A DNA stretch of 64,000 nucleotides from CAJQLB01 sp041392065. Its GTDB lineage: Bacteria > Bacteroidota > Bacteroidia > Flavobacteriales > Flavobacteriaceae. The stretch spans positions 124,001 through 188,000 of the forward strand of contig JAWKMU010000006.1 of the NCBI GenBank assembly GCA_041392065.1, in the 5' to 3' direction. Positions 42,527 to 51,445 of this stretch are shown in pieces. Under the pieces are notes generated by a model. It saw nothing but the letters and a program-made list of their open reading frames with translations. It made no database searches and was not told the DNA's origin. The translations under genes and the position numbers were made by a program. Position 1 is the first letter of the stretch. Each line of letters begins with the position of its first letter.

Positions 42527-45076
42527 TTGAAACCATTTATTACTAGACTTATACTTGCAGCTTTTTTACTATTTGGAATTTTTCTTCAAGCTCAAGACGC
42601 AAATAAAATATACACCTTAGCAGACGTTATTGTAACAGGAGATACCGATTACAGTCCAGGAACCATTGTTACTTTTTCTGGATTAAGAAAAGGGGAAACC
42701 CTAAGAATTCCTGGAGATAAAACCAGAGACGCCTTAAATAAACTTTGGAAAACAAATTTATTTAGCAGTGTTAACCTATACGTTACTAAAATTGAAGGTG
42801 ATGCTGTTTATCTTGAAATTGAACTATTTGACTTACCAGAATTAAATGAAGCACAAATAGAAGGTATAAAAAAAGGCAAAAAAGATGATGTAATCAAAGA
42901 AAACAAACTTCAACCTGGAGTTAAAGTGACCGAAAACTTGATTACAACAACAAAAAATTACATAGAAAACTCTTATAAAAAGAAAGGTTTTTTAAATGCT
43001 GATGTTGCTATCTCTACATATAATGTTACTGATACTACAAACAAGAACAAGGTCAATATGAAAGTTAATATTGACAGAGGAGATAAAGTGAAAGTTAAAG
43101 ACATTGTATTTGTTGGTAACCAAAAGCTAAAAAGCAAAAAGTTGCGCAAAGCAATGAAAAATACAAAGCAAAAAAATCCTATAAGAGTTTTAAAACGTTC
43201 AAAATATATTGAAGAAGATTTTAAAGAAGACCTTGAAAGCGTAGTAGATAAATACAAAGAAAATGGATATCGTGATGCACGTATAACTTCAGATTCTTTG
43301 GTTTATAACTCAGACAATACCATTTCTCTTTTTATTGGTCTTGAAGAAGGAGAACAATATACTTATGGAAATATCAATTTCTTGGGAAATACTGTATATA
43401 CAGACCAAGAACTAAACAGCGTTTTGCAAATTAACAAAGGTGATACCTATAATGGAGTAGAGCTTGAAAAACGAATTGAAAATCCTGAAAAACCAGATGG
43501 TTTAGATTTAACCAATTTGTATCAAAACAATGGTTACTTATTCTCTACGATTACTCCAGTTGAGGTTAGTGCAGATGGTAATGTTATTGATTTAGAAATT
43601 AGAGTTATTGAAGGTAAACCAGCCTATTTTAACAAAATAACTGTAACAGGAAATGACAAAACCAATGACCATGTAGTTTACAGAGAACTTAGAACACGAC
43701 CAGGACAGCTCTATAGCAAAGCAAATGTGATTAGAACCATTCGTGAACTTGGTCAATTAGGCTTTTTTGATGCACAGCAAATTTCACCAAACTTCTTAAA
43801 TCCAAATCCTACAGAAGGAACTCTTGATATGGAATACTCTGTTGTAGAGCGAGGTTCTAGCCAAATAGAATTACAAGGTGGCTATGGTGGTGGTGGCTTT
43901 ATTGGTACTTTAGGACTTTCATTTAATAATTTCTCCATTAAAGATATTTTTAAGAAAGAAGCTTACCAACCAATCCCAATGGGAGATGGTCAAACGTTGT
44001 CTTTAAGATTACAAGCAAGTAGATTTTTTCAAACCTATAGTTTCTCATTTATGGAGCCATGGTTAGGTGGTGAAAAACCTGTACAATTTTCTACATCATT
44101 ATCACATACAAAGCAGTTTCTATTTGATCCAATAACCAGAAATGCTGATAAAAACAGACGCTTCAACATTACAGGTTTATCAGTTGGCCTAGCTAAACGT
44201 CTTTCTGTTCCTGATGATTTTTTCACTTTATCACAAGCCATTAGTTTTCAGCATTACGATTTAAAAAATTATAACACAGGGTTATTTACTTTTGGCAATG
44301 GATCATCAAATAACTTATCTTATACCTTAGGTATAAGCAGAAACAATACAAACGTTGACCCAATATATCCAACTGGTGGTTCAAAATTTGCACTTACTGC
44401 TAAATTTTCATTTCCATATTCGGCAGTTGATAATGTAGATTATGCAGCATTAAAAGATGAGCGTGCTCAGCTATTAGAAGACTTAGCTGACACCCCAACA
44501 GATACAGACATTTCAGATAGAATATCAGAAATAGATCAAGAACGTTTTAAATGGTTAGAGTTTTATAAGGTAAAATTTGAGGTAGATTGGTACTCACGTA
44601 TAGTAGGTAATCTTGTTTTAAAACCAAGCCTTGAATTTGGTTTTCTAGGTGCTTATAATAATGATCGTGGTATTATTCCTTTTGAGCGATTTTTTATTGG
44701 TGGCGATGGATTAGGTAATTTTGCATTAGATGGTCGTGAAGCAGTTGCTTTAAGAGGTTATCCAAATCAATCCTTATCTTCGCAAGATGGTGGAACCATT
44801 TATAATAAATTCTCTTTAGAGCTACGCCATCCTATTTCACTTGGAGCTCAGGCAAAAATATATGCTTTAGCATTTATGGAAGGTGGTGCCTCGTTTGATA
44901 GCTTTAGAGATTACAATCCATTTAACTTAAAAAGATCTGCTGGTGTTGGTATTAGATTATTTATGCCAGCGTTTGGTTTATTAGGTATAGATTTTGGTCA
45001 TGGATTTGACCCAATTCCAGGAACAACAGTTAAAAATGGTTGGGAAACTCACTTTATAATTGGACAACAATTTTAA
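42527..45076 (+). CDS. bamA: Outer-membrane assembly factor BamA
   Basis: 849 residues from a TTG at 42527 (reads MKPFITRLILAAFLLF); a GTG at 42500 overlapping uppS is the alternative, and no ATG fits. The signal peptide ends at IFLQAQ. Several POTRA domains follow (YTLADVIVTGDTDYSPGTIV, VKVKDIVFVGNQKLKSKKL, YTYGNINFLGNTVYTDQEL, AYFNKITVTGNDKTNDHVV), then the barrel with GSSQIELQGGYGGGG and the C-terminal GIDFGHGFDPIPG. The last residue is phenylalanine, as for barrel proteins. It inserts beta-barrels into the outer membrane. A short charged loop (LKDERAQLLEDLADTPTDTD) interrupts the barrel. The Skp-like ompH genes follow. Confidence 0.94.
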   Translation: MKPFITRLILAAFLLFGIFLQAQDANKIYTLADVIVTGDTDYSPGTIVTFSGLRKGETLRIPGDKTRDALNKLWKTNLFSSVNLYVTKIEGDAVYLEIELFDLPELNEAQIEGIKKGKKDDVIKENKLQPGVKVTENLITTTKNYIENSYKKKGFLNADVAISTYNVTDTTNKNKVNMKVNIDRGDKVKVKDIVFVGNQKLKSKKLRKAMKNTKQKNPIRVLKRSKYIEEDFKEDLESVVDKYKENGYRDARITSDSLVYNSDNTISLFIGLEEGEQYTYGNINFLGNTVYTDQELNSVLQINKGDTYNGVELEKRIENPEKPDGLDLTNLYQNNGYLFSTITPVEVSADGNVIDLEIRVIEGKPAYFNKITVTGNDKTNDHVVYRELRTRPGQLYSKANVIRTIRELGQLGFFDAQQISPNFLNPNPTEGTLDMEYSVVERGSSQIELQGGYGGGGFIGTLGLSFNNFSIKDIFKKEAYQPIPMGDGQTLSLRLQASRFFQTYSFSFMEPWLGGEKPVQFSTSLSHTKQFLFDPITRNADKNRRFNITGLSVGLAKRLSVPDDFFTLSQAISFQHYDLKNYNTGLFTFGNGSSNNLSYTLGISRNNTNVDPIYPTGGSKFALTAKFSFPYSAVDNVDYAALKDERAQLLEDLADTPTDTDISDRISEIDQERFKWLEFYKVKFEVDWYSRIVGNLVLKPSLEFGFLGAYNNDRGIIPFERFFIGGDGLGNFALDGREAVALRGYPNQSLSSQDGGTIYNKFSLELRHPISLGAQAKIYALAFMEGGASFDSFRDYNPFNLKRSAGVGIRLFMPAFGLLGIDFGHGFDPIPGTTVKNGWETHFIIGQQF

Positions 45077-45110
45077 GTAAGAAATCAATTATTAAGAGAG
45101 AAAAAATATT

Positions 45111-45127
45111 TTGGCACGATATTTTCT
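45111..45127 (+). promoter_or_regulatory. Sigma-54-like promoter, distal, before ompH
   Basis: TTGGCACG-ATAT-TTTCT matches the sigma-54 consensus TTGGCACG-N4-TTGCA except that the -13 G is T. It lies 34 bases after the bamA stop and about 155 bases before the ompH ATG. Confidence 0.4.
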
Positions 45128-45204
45128 ATTAAGTCGATAACGATTTAATACAAGCGTTAAAATTTTTCAAAATATATTTCGTTAATTTGATAAATATTAA
45201 TGTT

Positions 45205-45221
45205 TTGGCGGAATCGTAGCA
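45205..45221 (+). promoter_or_regulatory. Sigma-54-like promoter, proximal, before ompH
   Basis: TTGGC at 45205-45209 and GC at 45219-45220 have the exact 12-base GG-to-GC spacing of sigma-54 promoters; the centre of the -24 element (ACG) is not conserved. It lies about 60 bases before the ompH ATG. Confidence 0.35.
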
Positions 45222-45281
45222 ATTTTATCCGTCATTTTCAAGAATTAAAAGATGAAATCGATAACTCTAAATAATAACAGG

Positions 45282-46322
45282 ATGAAAACCAAAGTTCTTT
45301 TTTTACTGGCATTTGCATCGTTAATGAGTTGGTCTGCGTTAGCGCAAAGAGGTGTAAGAATTGGTTATATTGATACTGAGTATATCCTACAAAATGTACC
45401 AGAATATCAAGAAGCCAATGCACAACTTGAGTCTAAAGTACAGCAATGGAAAAATGATATAGAAAAACGTTTAAGCACTGTTGAGCAAAAGAAAAAACAA
45501 CTAAGTAGTGAAAGCGTATTATTAACACCTGAGTTAATTAAAGAACGACAAGAAGAAATAACCATTGAAGAAAACGAGATTTTAGATTATCAACAAAAAC
45601 GTTTTGGTCCAAATGGCGATTTAATGATACAAAGAAAACAGTTGATGCAACCTGTACAAGATCAAATTTTTGCAGCAGTACAAGAAATTGCTACTAGCAG
45701 ACAATATGATTTTGTGTTTGATAAGTCTACTGATGTTGTGATGTTGTACTCAGCAGATCGTTACGATATTAGCGATCAAGTACTACGCTCAATTAACAGA
45801 ACATCAAAACGTACTCAAGCTAATAGCAAACAAGAGCGAAAAGAAGCTGAAGCTGAAGACATTGTTCCTGATGAAGTAAACGAAGAACGTGAAGCCGCTG
45901 CACAAGAAGTAGCTGATAAAAAAGCAGAACGTGAAAAAGAAATTGCTGATAAACGCGCTCAGCAATTGGCAGACAGAGAAGCAAAAAAGAAAGAACTTGA
46001 AGACAAAAAGCAAGCCATTTTAGATGCTAGAGCCAAAGCAAGAGAAGAAAAAATAGCAGAGAGAAATGAAGCAGAAGATACTGAAGAAATGAAAAAGCTT
46101 GGCGAAGCTAATAATGAAACCGTTGAAGGTGAAATGGTAAAAGCTACAGACAGTGCTAAAACAACTGAAGCTAAAGTTGAAAAGCCATTAAGCGAAAAAG
46201 AAGCCAGAAAAAAAGCACTTGAAGATAAAAAGAAAAAAATATTAGAAGAGCGAAAAGCTAAACTTGAAGCCAAAAGAGTACAAGATAGCATAGAAAAAGC
46301 CAAAAAGAATAATAACAATTAA
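45282..46322 (+). CDS. OmpH/Skp-family periplasmic chaperone, long form
   Basis: 346 residues from MKTKVLFLLAF, chosen because the signal peptide (ending WSALAQ) begins there; an upstream ATG at 45252 adds ten polar residues. The Skp-like part (about 25-180) has IGYIDTEYILQNVPEYQEAN, coiled-coil ELSSE region, and FVFDKSTDVVMLYSADRYDIS. The remaining 165 residues are a lysine/glutamate/alanine-rich charged helix (ADKKAEREKEIADKRAQQ and similar), an extension absent from classical Skp. It probably carries outer-membrane proteins to BamA, encoded just upstream. Two sigma-54-like sequences precede it. Confidence 0.85.
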   Translation: MKTKVLFLLAFASLMSWSALAQRGVRIGYIDTEYILQNVPEYQEANAQLESKVQQWKNDIEKRLSTVEQKKKQLSSESVLLTPELIKERQEEITIEENEILDYQQKRFGPNGDLMIQRKQLMQPVQDQIFAAVQEIATSRQYDFVFDKSTDVVMLYSADRYDISDQVLRSINRTSKRTQANSKQERKEAEAEDIVPDEVNEEREAAAQEVADKKAEREKEIADKRAQQLADREAKKKELEDKKQAILDARAKAREEKIAERNEAEDTEEMKKLGEANNETVEGEMVKATDSAKTTEAKVEKPLSEKEARKKALEDKKKKILEERKAKLEAKRVQDSIEKAKKNNNN

Positions 46323-46355
46323 TAGACAACAATTTATAACACAATTTTTAAAACA

Positions 46356-46865
46356 ATGAAACAATTAAAAACCCTATTATTTGCAACTGCCCTTTTTATA
46401 GGAAGTATTAGTTTTACAAATGCACAAAGCAAAGTTGCACATATTAACACGCAGGAGCTGGTTGAAGCAATGCCGAAGATGAAAACTGCGCAAGCGGAAC
46501 TTGAAAAATTGGCTAAAACCTACGAAACAGAGATTCAAGGAATGATCAAGGAATATCAAAACAAAACAAAACAATACGATGCCGAAGCTTCAACAAAAAC
46601 AGATGAAGAAAACCAGAAACGTTTAGTCGAGGTTCAAGGTATGCAACAAAGTATTGGTGCTTTTCAAAAACAAGCTCAAGAAGACTTATCTAAAAAAGAA
46701 GCTGAATTGATGAAACCTATTTATGATGAAGCTCGTACTGCTATTCAAAAAGTAGCAAAAGCTCAAGGTTTTAATTATGTTTTAGATTCTATGAATGGTC
46801 AAGGTGTACTTTTTGCAGATGGAACAGATTTATTGCCAGCTGTAAAAAAAGAATTAGGTTTCTAA
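46356..46865 (+). CDS. OmpH/Skp-family periplasmic chaperone, short form
   Basis: 169 residues, the normal Skp size. The signal peptide ends at ISFTNAQ. The mature protein starts SKVAHINTQELVEAMPKMKTAQAEL, followed by a coiled coil (IKEYQNKTKQYDAEASTK) and FNYVLDSMNGQGVLFADG. It is expected to form a trimeric holdase for unfolded outer-membrane proteins. It lies 33 bases after the long OmpH on the same strand; the pair follows bamA. A terminator follows and overlaps the murI promoter. Confidence 0.9.
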   Translation: MKQLKTLLFATALFIGSISFTNAQSKVAHINTQELVEAMPKMKTAQAELEKLAKTYETEIQGMIKEYQNKTKQYDAEASTKTDEENQKRLVEVQGMQQSIGAFQKQAQEDLSKKEAELMKPIYDEARTAIQKVAKAQGFNYVLDSMNGQGVLFADGTDLLPAVKKELGF

Positions 46866-46891
46866 TAAAAACTACTACATATTAAATAATC

Positions 46892-46920
46892 AAAGCTGTC
46901 TTTATAAGGCAGCTTTTTTA
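46892..46920 (+). terminator. Terminator after the ompH pair
   Basis: AAAGCTGTC (46892-46900), loop TTTATAA, GGCAGCTTT (46908-46916) with one G-U, then a T run. The T run merges with the murI -7 box. Confidence 0.8.
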
Positions 46921-46926
46921 TTTTTG
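46919..46926 (+). promoter_or_regulatory. TAnnTTTG box for murI
   Basis: TATTTTTG immediately after the ompH terminator and six bases before the murI ATG, so the transcript would be nearly leaderless. Confidence 0.45.
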
Positions 46927-46932
46927 TAATAT

Positions 46933-47712
46933 ATGAGCACAAAACCTATTGGCATATTTGATTCTGGTGTTGGTGGTACTTCCATTTGGAAAGAAATACA
47001 TGCGTTGCTACCTAACGAAAATACCATTTATTTAGCTGATAGTGATAATGCTCCTTATGGTCCAAAAGGGAAGGAACGTATTACAGAACTCAGCGTTAAA
47101 AATGTAGACTTACTCATTAATAAAGATTGTAAACTTATAGTTGTTGCCTGTAATACTGCTACAACAAATGCTATAAAGCATTTGAGAGCTAACTACAACA
47201 TTCCTTTTATTGGCATTGAGCCAGCCATAAAACCTGCTGCTTTAAAAACACAAACCAAAGCTGTTGGTATTTTAGCAACTAAAGGTACTTTAGCAAGTGA
47301 ATTGTTTCATGAAACTGCAGATTTATACAGCAACGGAATTGAAATCATTGAACAAGAAGGCGAAGGCATTGTGCAACTTATTGAAGGTGGTCAGTTAAAT
47401 TCTAATGAAATGAAAGAACTGTTGAATATGTATTTAGAACCTATGCTTAAAGCCAATATGGATTATTTGGTTTTAGGTTGTACACATTACACTTATTTAA
47501 TGCCAATGCTGATTGAAATGTTACCAAAGCACATTAAAATTATAGATTCTGGTGAAGCAGTTGCCAGACAAACCAAAGCTGTTTTAGATAAACATCAATT
47601 GCTCAATACACAATCAACGAAGTCCAAACATCAGTTTTTTACCAATGGAAATCCTGAAGTCATGCAGTCGCTTTTAGGTAATGATTTTAAAGTTGAGTAT
47701 TTAAAATTTTAA
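46933..47712 (+). CDS. murI: Glutamate racemase
   Basis: 259 residues, family length. It interconverts L- and D-glutamate for peptidoglycan. The two catalytic cysteines are in VVACNTATTNA (about C74) and LVLGCTHYTYLMP (about C183), with IGIFDSGVGGTSIWKEI and IYLADSDNAPYGPKG at the N-terminus. It has its own promoter box directly before the start. It converges with the carbonic anhydrase gene, leaving three bases between them. Confidence 0.95.
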   Translation: MSTKPIGIFDSGVGGTSIWKEIHALLPNENTIYLADSDNAPYGPKGKERITELSVKNVDLLINKDCKLIVVACNTATTNAIKHLRANYNIPFIGIEPAIKPAALKTQTKAVGILATKGTLASELFHETADLYSNGIEIIEQEGEGIVQLIEGGQLNSNEMKELLNMYLEPMLKANMDYLVLGCTHYTYLMPMLIEMLPKHIKIIDSGEAVARQTKAVLDKHQLLNTQSTKSKHQFFTNGNPEVMQSLLGNDFKVEYLKF

Positions 47713-47715
47713 AAC

Positions 47716-48231
47716 TTACTCCTTAAACCAACTCGAATATTTCACATAATTATCAGCAATTCTATTAATTTCACCTGAAATTAGTTCTTTGCTAATGTCT
47801 TTTATCTTTTTGGCAGGCATTCCAGCATAAATAGTACCTGCTTCTACTCTAGTGTTCTTGGTTACCACAGCTCCAGCTGCAATAATGCTGTTGCTCTCAA
47901 TAACACAATCGTCCATGACTATACTTCCCATTCCTATTAAAACATTCTCGTGAATGGTACATCCATGAACAATAGCATTGTGTCCAATGGATACATTATT
48001 TCCAATATTGGTTGGTGAGGTTTTATAAGTAGCATGGATTACTGCTCCATCTTGCACATTCACTTTGTTTCCCATTTTAATATAGTGTACGTCACCACGA
48101 ATTACAGCATTAAACCAAATACTACATTGGTTTCCCATAGAGACTTCTCCAACAATGGTTGCATTTTCAGCTATGTAACAATCGTCTGGAATGATTGGTG
48201 ATTTTCCATTTACTGGTTTTATGATTGGCAT
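47716..48231 (-). CDS. Gamma-class carbonic anhydrase family protein (left-handed beta helix)
   Basis: 171 residues built of hexapeptide repeats: IWFNAVIRGDVHYIKMGN, VNVQDGAVIHAT, NVSIGHNAIVHGCTI and VLIGMGSIVMDDCVIE. The three metal-ligand histidines of the gamma class are present in VIHAT and IGHNAIVHGC. The family includes YrdA/PaaY-like proteins, many with no shown anhydrase activity, so a thioesterase or other role is possible. It is last in an operon with the sensor kinase and LytTR regulator, six bases after the regulator. Confidence 0.87.
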   Translation of the reverse strand: MPIIKPVNGKSPIIPDDCYIAENATIVGEVSMGNQCSIWFNAVIRGDVHYIKMGNKVNVQDGAVIHATYKTSPTNIGNNVSIGHNAIVHGCTIHENVLIGMGSIVMDDCVIESNSIIAAGAVVTKNTRVEAGTIYAGMPAKKIKDISKELISGEINRIADNYVKYSSWFKE

Positions 48232-48237
48232 GATATT

Positions 48238-48972
48238 TTATTTAAAATAAGACAATAAATCTGATTTCTTAGAAGCTGAAACCATAATTTCCTTTCCGTT
48301 ACTTAGCACTACACTACCTCCTTTGCCTTTTACATATTTCACAACTTCATTAACGTTGACCAAATAACTTTTATGCACTCTTACAAAGCCAGAATCTACT
48401 AAAGCATCTTCAAAATACTTTAAGGTTTTGCTTACTAGTTTCTTTTTGTTGTTGTTTAGGTAGATTTCTGTGTAGTTATCATCGGCTTTGCAGTATAAAA
48501 TGTTTGCGGTTTCTAACACATCAAAACCATCTTGCTGTGGTATGGTTATTTTTCCATTTGCATTGTTGTTTTTTGTCACTAATACCTCATCCTGCAAAGC
48601 ATCTTCTTTTGTTTTTATCTCTACAACATAGTCTACTGCTTTTATAAGCTCATCTATAGAAATAGGCTTCATTAAATAATAGCTTGCATGAGCGTTTAAG
48701 GCATCCATTGCGTAATGGTTGTAGGCAGTAACGAAAATGGTTTCAAAAGTCCTATCGCCAACCTTATCTAACAAATCAAAAGCGTTACCATAAGGCATTT
48801 CAACATCCAGAAACACCAAATCTAAGCTGTTGTTTCTAATGAGTACCAATGCTTCGTCAACATTTGCTGCTTCTCCAAGGATTGCGACATTTGGACAATA
48901 TTTTTTTAAGTAGTTTCTTAAAATATCTCTACTTGTCTCTTCGTCTTCTACTATGATTGCGTTTAGTTTCAT
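48238..48972 (-). CDS. LytTR-family response regulator
   Basis: 244 residues. The receiver domain (1-120) has the acidic pair in IIVEDEETSRDIL, the phospho-acceptor aspartate in LVFLDVEMPYG (about D55), threonine in FVTAYNHYAMDAL and lysine in YLMKPI. Residues 140-243 are a LytTR DNA-binding domain: ANILYCKADDNYTEIYLNN, FVRVHKSYLVNVNEVV. The sensor kinase gene lies 66 bases upstream on the same strand. The gap between them carries a GAAGC-rich inverted repeat (48987-49040). The target genes are unknown. Confidence 0.92.
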   Translation of the reverse strand: MKLNAIIVEDEETSRDILRNYLKKYCPNVAILGEAANVDEALVLIRNNSLDLVFLDVEMPYGNAFDLLDKVGDRTFETIFVTAYNHYAMDALNAHASYYLMKPISIDELIKAVDYVVEIKTKEDALQDEVLVTKNNNANGKITIPQQDGFDVLETANILYCKADDNYTEIYLNNNKKKLVSKTLKYFEDALVDSGFVRVHKSYLVNVNEVVKYVKGKGGSVVLSNGKEIMVSASKKSDLLSYFK

Positions 48973-48986
48973 ATGTTATATGTTGG

Positions 48987-49040
48987 AAGCTAGAAGTACG
49001 AAGCTGGAAGTATAACTTCTTGCTTCAAGCTTCATGCTTC
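48987..49040. repeat. GAAGC/GCTTC-rich inverted repeat between kinase and regulator
   Basis: Alternating GGAAGCTAGAAG, GAAGCTGGAAGT on the left and GCTTCAAGCTTC, GCTTC on the right form a long imperfect hairpin around 49014. It overlaps the last codon of the kinase gene. Low-complexity and likely an intergenic repeat family. Confidence 0.6.
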
Positions 49041-51222
49041 AGTCTTTTTTAAGTGTTACCACAACTTTTGTTCCCTTGTCCTTCTGAACGTCAGGATGAT
49101 TTTCAGCATCAACAAAATCGTCTATAAAAACATCTACTTTATCTTTATACATCTCATTTAAAATAGCAACTCGTTTTTTAATATTGCCTAAACCTTTTGA
49201 GTTGTGTTTTTTCTGATGTTCAGTTTTCATGGCTTTAGATTTTTCTCTTCCTATTCCATCATCTGTAATGCTTATTTTAAGTTCGTTTTTATCAACTTGT
49301 GCGATATTAATATTGAGTTGTCCTTTTTCGGTTTTATAGCGTAATCCATGCCAAACAGCATTTTCAATATATGGTTGCAATAACATTGGTGGAATTTGAA
49401 AATCATCAATATTTACGTTATCATCAATAGTAATAGAATAATCAAACTTATCCTTAAATCTAAAATGTTCAAGTTTTGTGTATAGCTCAAGCAATTCAAT
49501 TTCTTTTTCAAGTGGAATAAAATCTTCTTCACTATTTTCCAAAACAGATCGCATCAACAATGAAAAATCTGATAAATATTTATTTGCTGTTCGCTCGTCA
49601 TTACTTGCTATAAAACTATTAACCGAATTAAGTGCATTAAATATAAAATGAGGATTCATTTGGCTTCGTAAAGACTTTAATGCCAAAAGATTATTATTTA
49701 ATTTCTGCTGTTTTATGTTTTTGAACATAAAATAACCAGCAAAAAGTAATAATATAACGCCTCCAATTAATGAATAAATAATAAGTTCTTGACTCTTATT
49801 ACGTTCTTGTGTGAGTTGAAACCTGCTTTCTGACAAGGCTCTATCTTTTTCCAAGCTTGCAATCCTGTTCTGCTTTTCGTTTAAATCTTGCCTTACTCTA
49901 GCAGCTTGAGATATTTCCTGATCTTTCTTAATGTAAAGCTCATCAACCAAACGTTCATATTCTTTAGCTGTTGTGAGTGCTTTTTCAATATCACCTGCAT
50001 CTCTATATACTTCAGAGAGTTTTCTGGTTGCATCTTTTTTAACCACCAAATCCTCTTTACTTTCAGCTTCCACAATACTTTTTTCCAAAAAGTTAATGGC
50101 ATTGCCAAAATCTTTCTGCAAGGCATAGGCATTACCAATTTTATAGTTTTGTTTTTGTGGTGTTAAGGCACTTTCATTATTAATTATCGAGTCGTGTTCT
50201 ATATCTTCAATATCATCTAAAGCATCTTTTCGTAATTCAATTTCGGCTTCGTAAGCTTGATTAATATTTTGAAAATCGGCTACTTTTACTTTTTCTTCAG
50301 CAGCTCTTTTTTTGTTTTCTTTATTAGCCAAGTTCAAGGAATTTTCGAAATAACCTGAAGCCTTGTCATTAGCTCCACTTGCCTGATAAGATTGAGCAAT
50401 TTTAGAATTTAAATCAGTAACTTTTGGTGTAATTAAATGTTCCTGAGCAACCAATAAACCTTGATTGTATGCATCAATCGCTTTAGTATAATCTTTCGTA
50501 TTATAATACACATCACCAAGACCTTCCAGTAACTCTACCTTTTGCCAATTAGATAGTGTCTTACTATCTAAGGCATTGTATATATCTAGACTTTCTTGAT
50601 AGTTTTTGTTGAGTTCGTAGGCTTTTGCAATTTTTAACCTTACCTCAACCGAGTTTATATTCTGGAGACTTATTTTATAGTTTGTAACAGCAAGGTCATA
50701 CTGCTTTAGCTCAAAAAATACATCTGCCAAGATTTCATAAACCGTTGCATTATTTTTGCTAGAGTTAGCAATGGCTTTAGCATCAGTAATAAACTCAATA
50801 CTTCTATCAGTGTCTCGCTTCTTATAATATTCAGCTGAATCGATAAGAGCATTAAACAAATTAGCATCAATACGTTTGTATTTTGTTGACAGATTTCTTG
50901 AGTTTGGTTGAACTTTTACTGTAATGCGTTCGTTACTTTTTATAATGATGTAAACCGTTTCAAAATCGCTATGTCTGATTACAAGTTCATCATTCAACTT
51001 CACTTGAATTCTAAATTCTCCTTCGCTATTTGTAGTGGTATAAGCGCCTCCATTAACCTCAACATTTACTTTAGGAATGGGTTTGTTGGTATTATTTTCA
51101 ATAACTGAACCTCTTACAATAAAAGTCTCTTGATTTTGAGCAGCATTGTTGTTTTGAGACCATGAATACAAGCCTAAACACAAAGCGATACAAATGATGA
51201 TATGTTTAAAAAACTCCTTCAT
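49039..51222 (-). CDS. LytS-type sensor histidine kinase with TPR sensor region
   Basis: 727 residues. A signal peptide (ending GLYSWSQ) is followed by a carboxypeptidase-regulatory-like domain (about 34-110; VRGSVIENNTNKPIPKVNV, NSEGEFRI), then TPR repeats (about 130-420; VYEILADVFFELKQYDLAVTNYKISL and similar), a coiled coil, and one membrane helix (LIIYSLIGGVILLLFAGYFMF, about 478-498). The cytosolic His_kinase domain has LRSQMNPHFIFNALNSVNSFI with the phospho-acceptor histidine, and the ATPase has ISITDDGIGREKSKAM and KGLGNIKKRVAILNEMY. The periplasmic TPR part senses an unknown signal. It pairs with the LytTR regulator just downstream. Confidence 0.9.
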   Translation of the reverse strand: MKEFFKHIIICIALCLGLYSWSQNNNAAQNQETFIVRGSVIENNTNKPIPKVNVEVNGGAYTTTNSEGEFRIQVKLNDELVIRHSDFETVYIIIKSNERITVKVQPNSRNLSTKYKRIDANLFNALIDSAEYYKKRDTDRSIEFITDAKAIANSSKNNATVYEILADVFFELKQYDLAVTNYKISLQNINSVEVRLKIAKAYELNKNYQESLDIYNALDSKTLSNWQKVELLEGLGDVYYNTKDYTKAIDAYNQGLLVAQEHLITPKVTDLNSKIAQSYQASGANDKASGYFENSLNLANKENKKRAAEEKVKVADFQNINQAYEAEIELRKDALDDIEDIEHDSIINNESALTPQKQNYKIGNAYALQKDFGNAINFLEKSIVEAESKEDLVVKKDATRKLSEVYRDAGDIEKALTTAKEYERLVDELYIKKDQEISQAARVRQDLNEKQNRIASLEKDRALSESRFQLTQERNKSQELIIYSLIGGVILLLFAGYFMFKNIKQQKLNNNLLALKSLRSQMNPHFIFNALNSVNSFIASNDERTANKYLSDFSLLMRSVLENSEEDFIPLEKEIELLELYTKLEHFRFKDKFDYSITIDDNVNIDDFQIPPMLLQPYIENAVWHGLRYKTEKGQLNINIAQVDKNELKISITDDGIGREKSKAMKTEHQKKHNSKGLGNIKKRVAILNEMYKDKVDVFIDDFVDAENHPDVQKDKGTKVVVTLKKD

Positions 51223-51445
51223 TCTTTTATTTGAAACGTAAACTTACACACTTTACTTGGCATTATAAAATGCTAAAATCAATAAAAAGTGACTTTTACT
51301 TTCAATTTTTACTTGTTTACGCATTTAAAATATACTTTCACTCATTCAAAAGAACCATTTACTCATTTCGGGTTTTTTCTAAAAAAAGTTGGGCTTAGTT
51401 TTACTTAATATTAAATAACATTCATCAATTTAAAACAAGTAAATC

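Noticed and set aside
45804..46318. Phenylalanine/serine-rich open frames antisense to the long OmpH gene
   Set aside because: Mirror of a lysine/glutamate-rich coiled coil; no start signals and no domain.
51255..51275. Sigma-54-like TTGGCATTATAAAATGC upstream of the sensor kinase region
   Set aside because: The GG-to-GC spacing is 13 rather than 12 bases and the flanks do not match.
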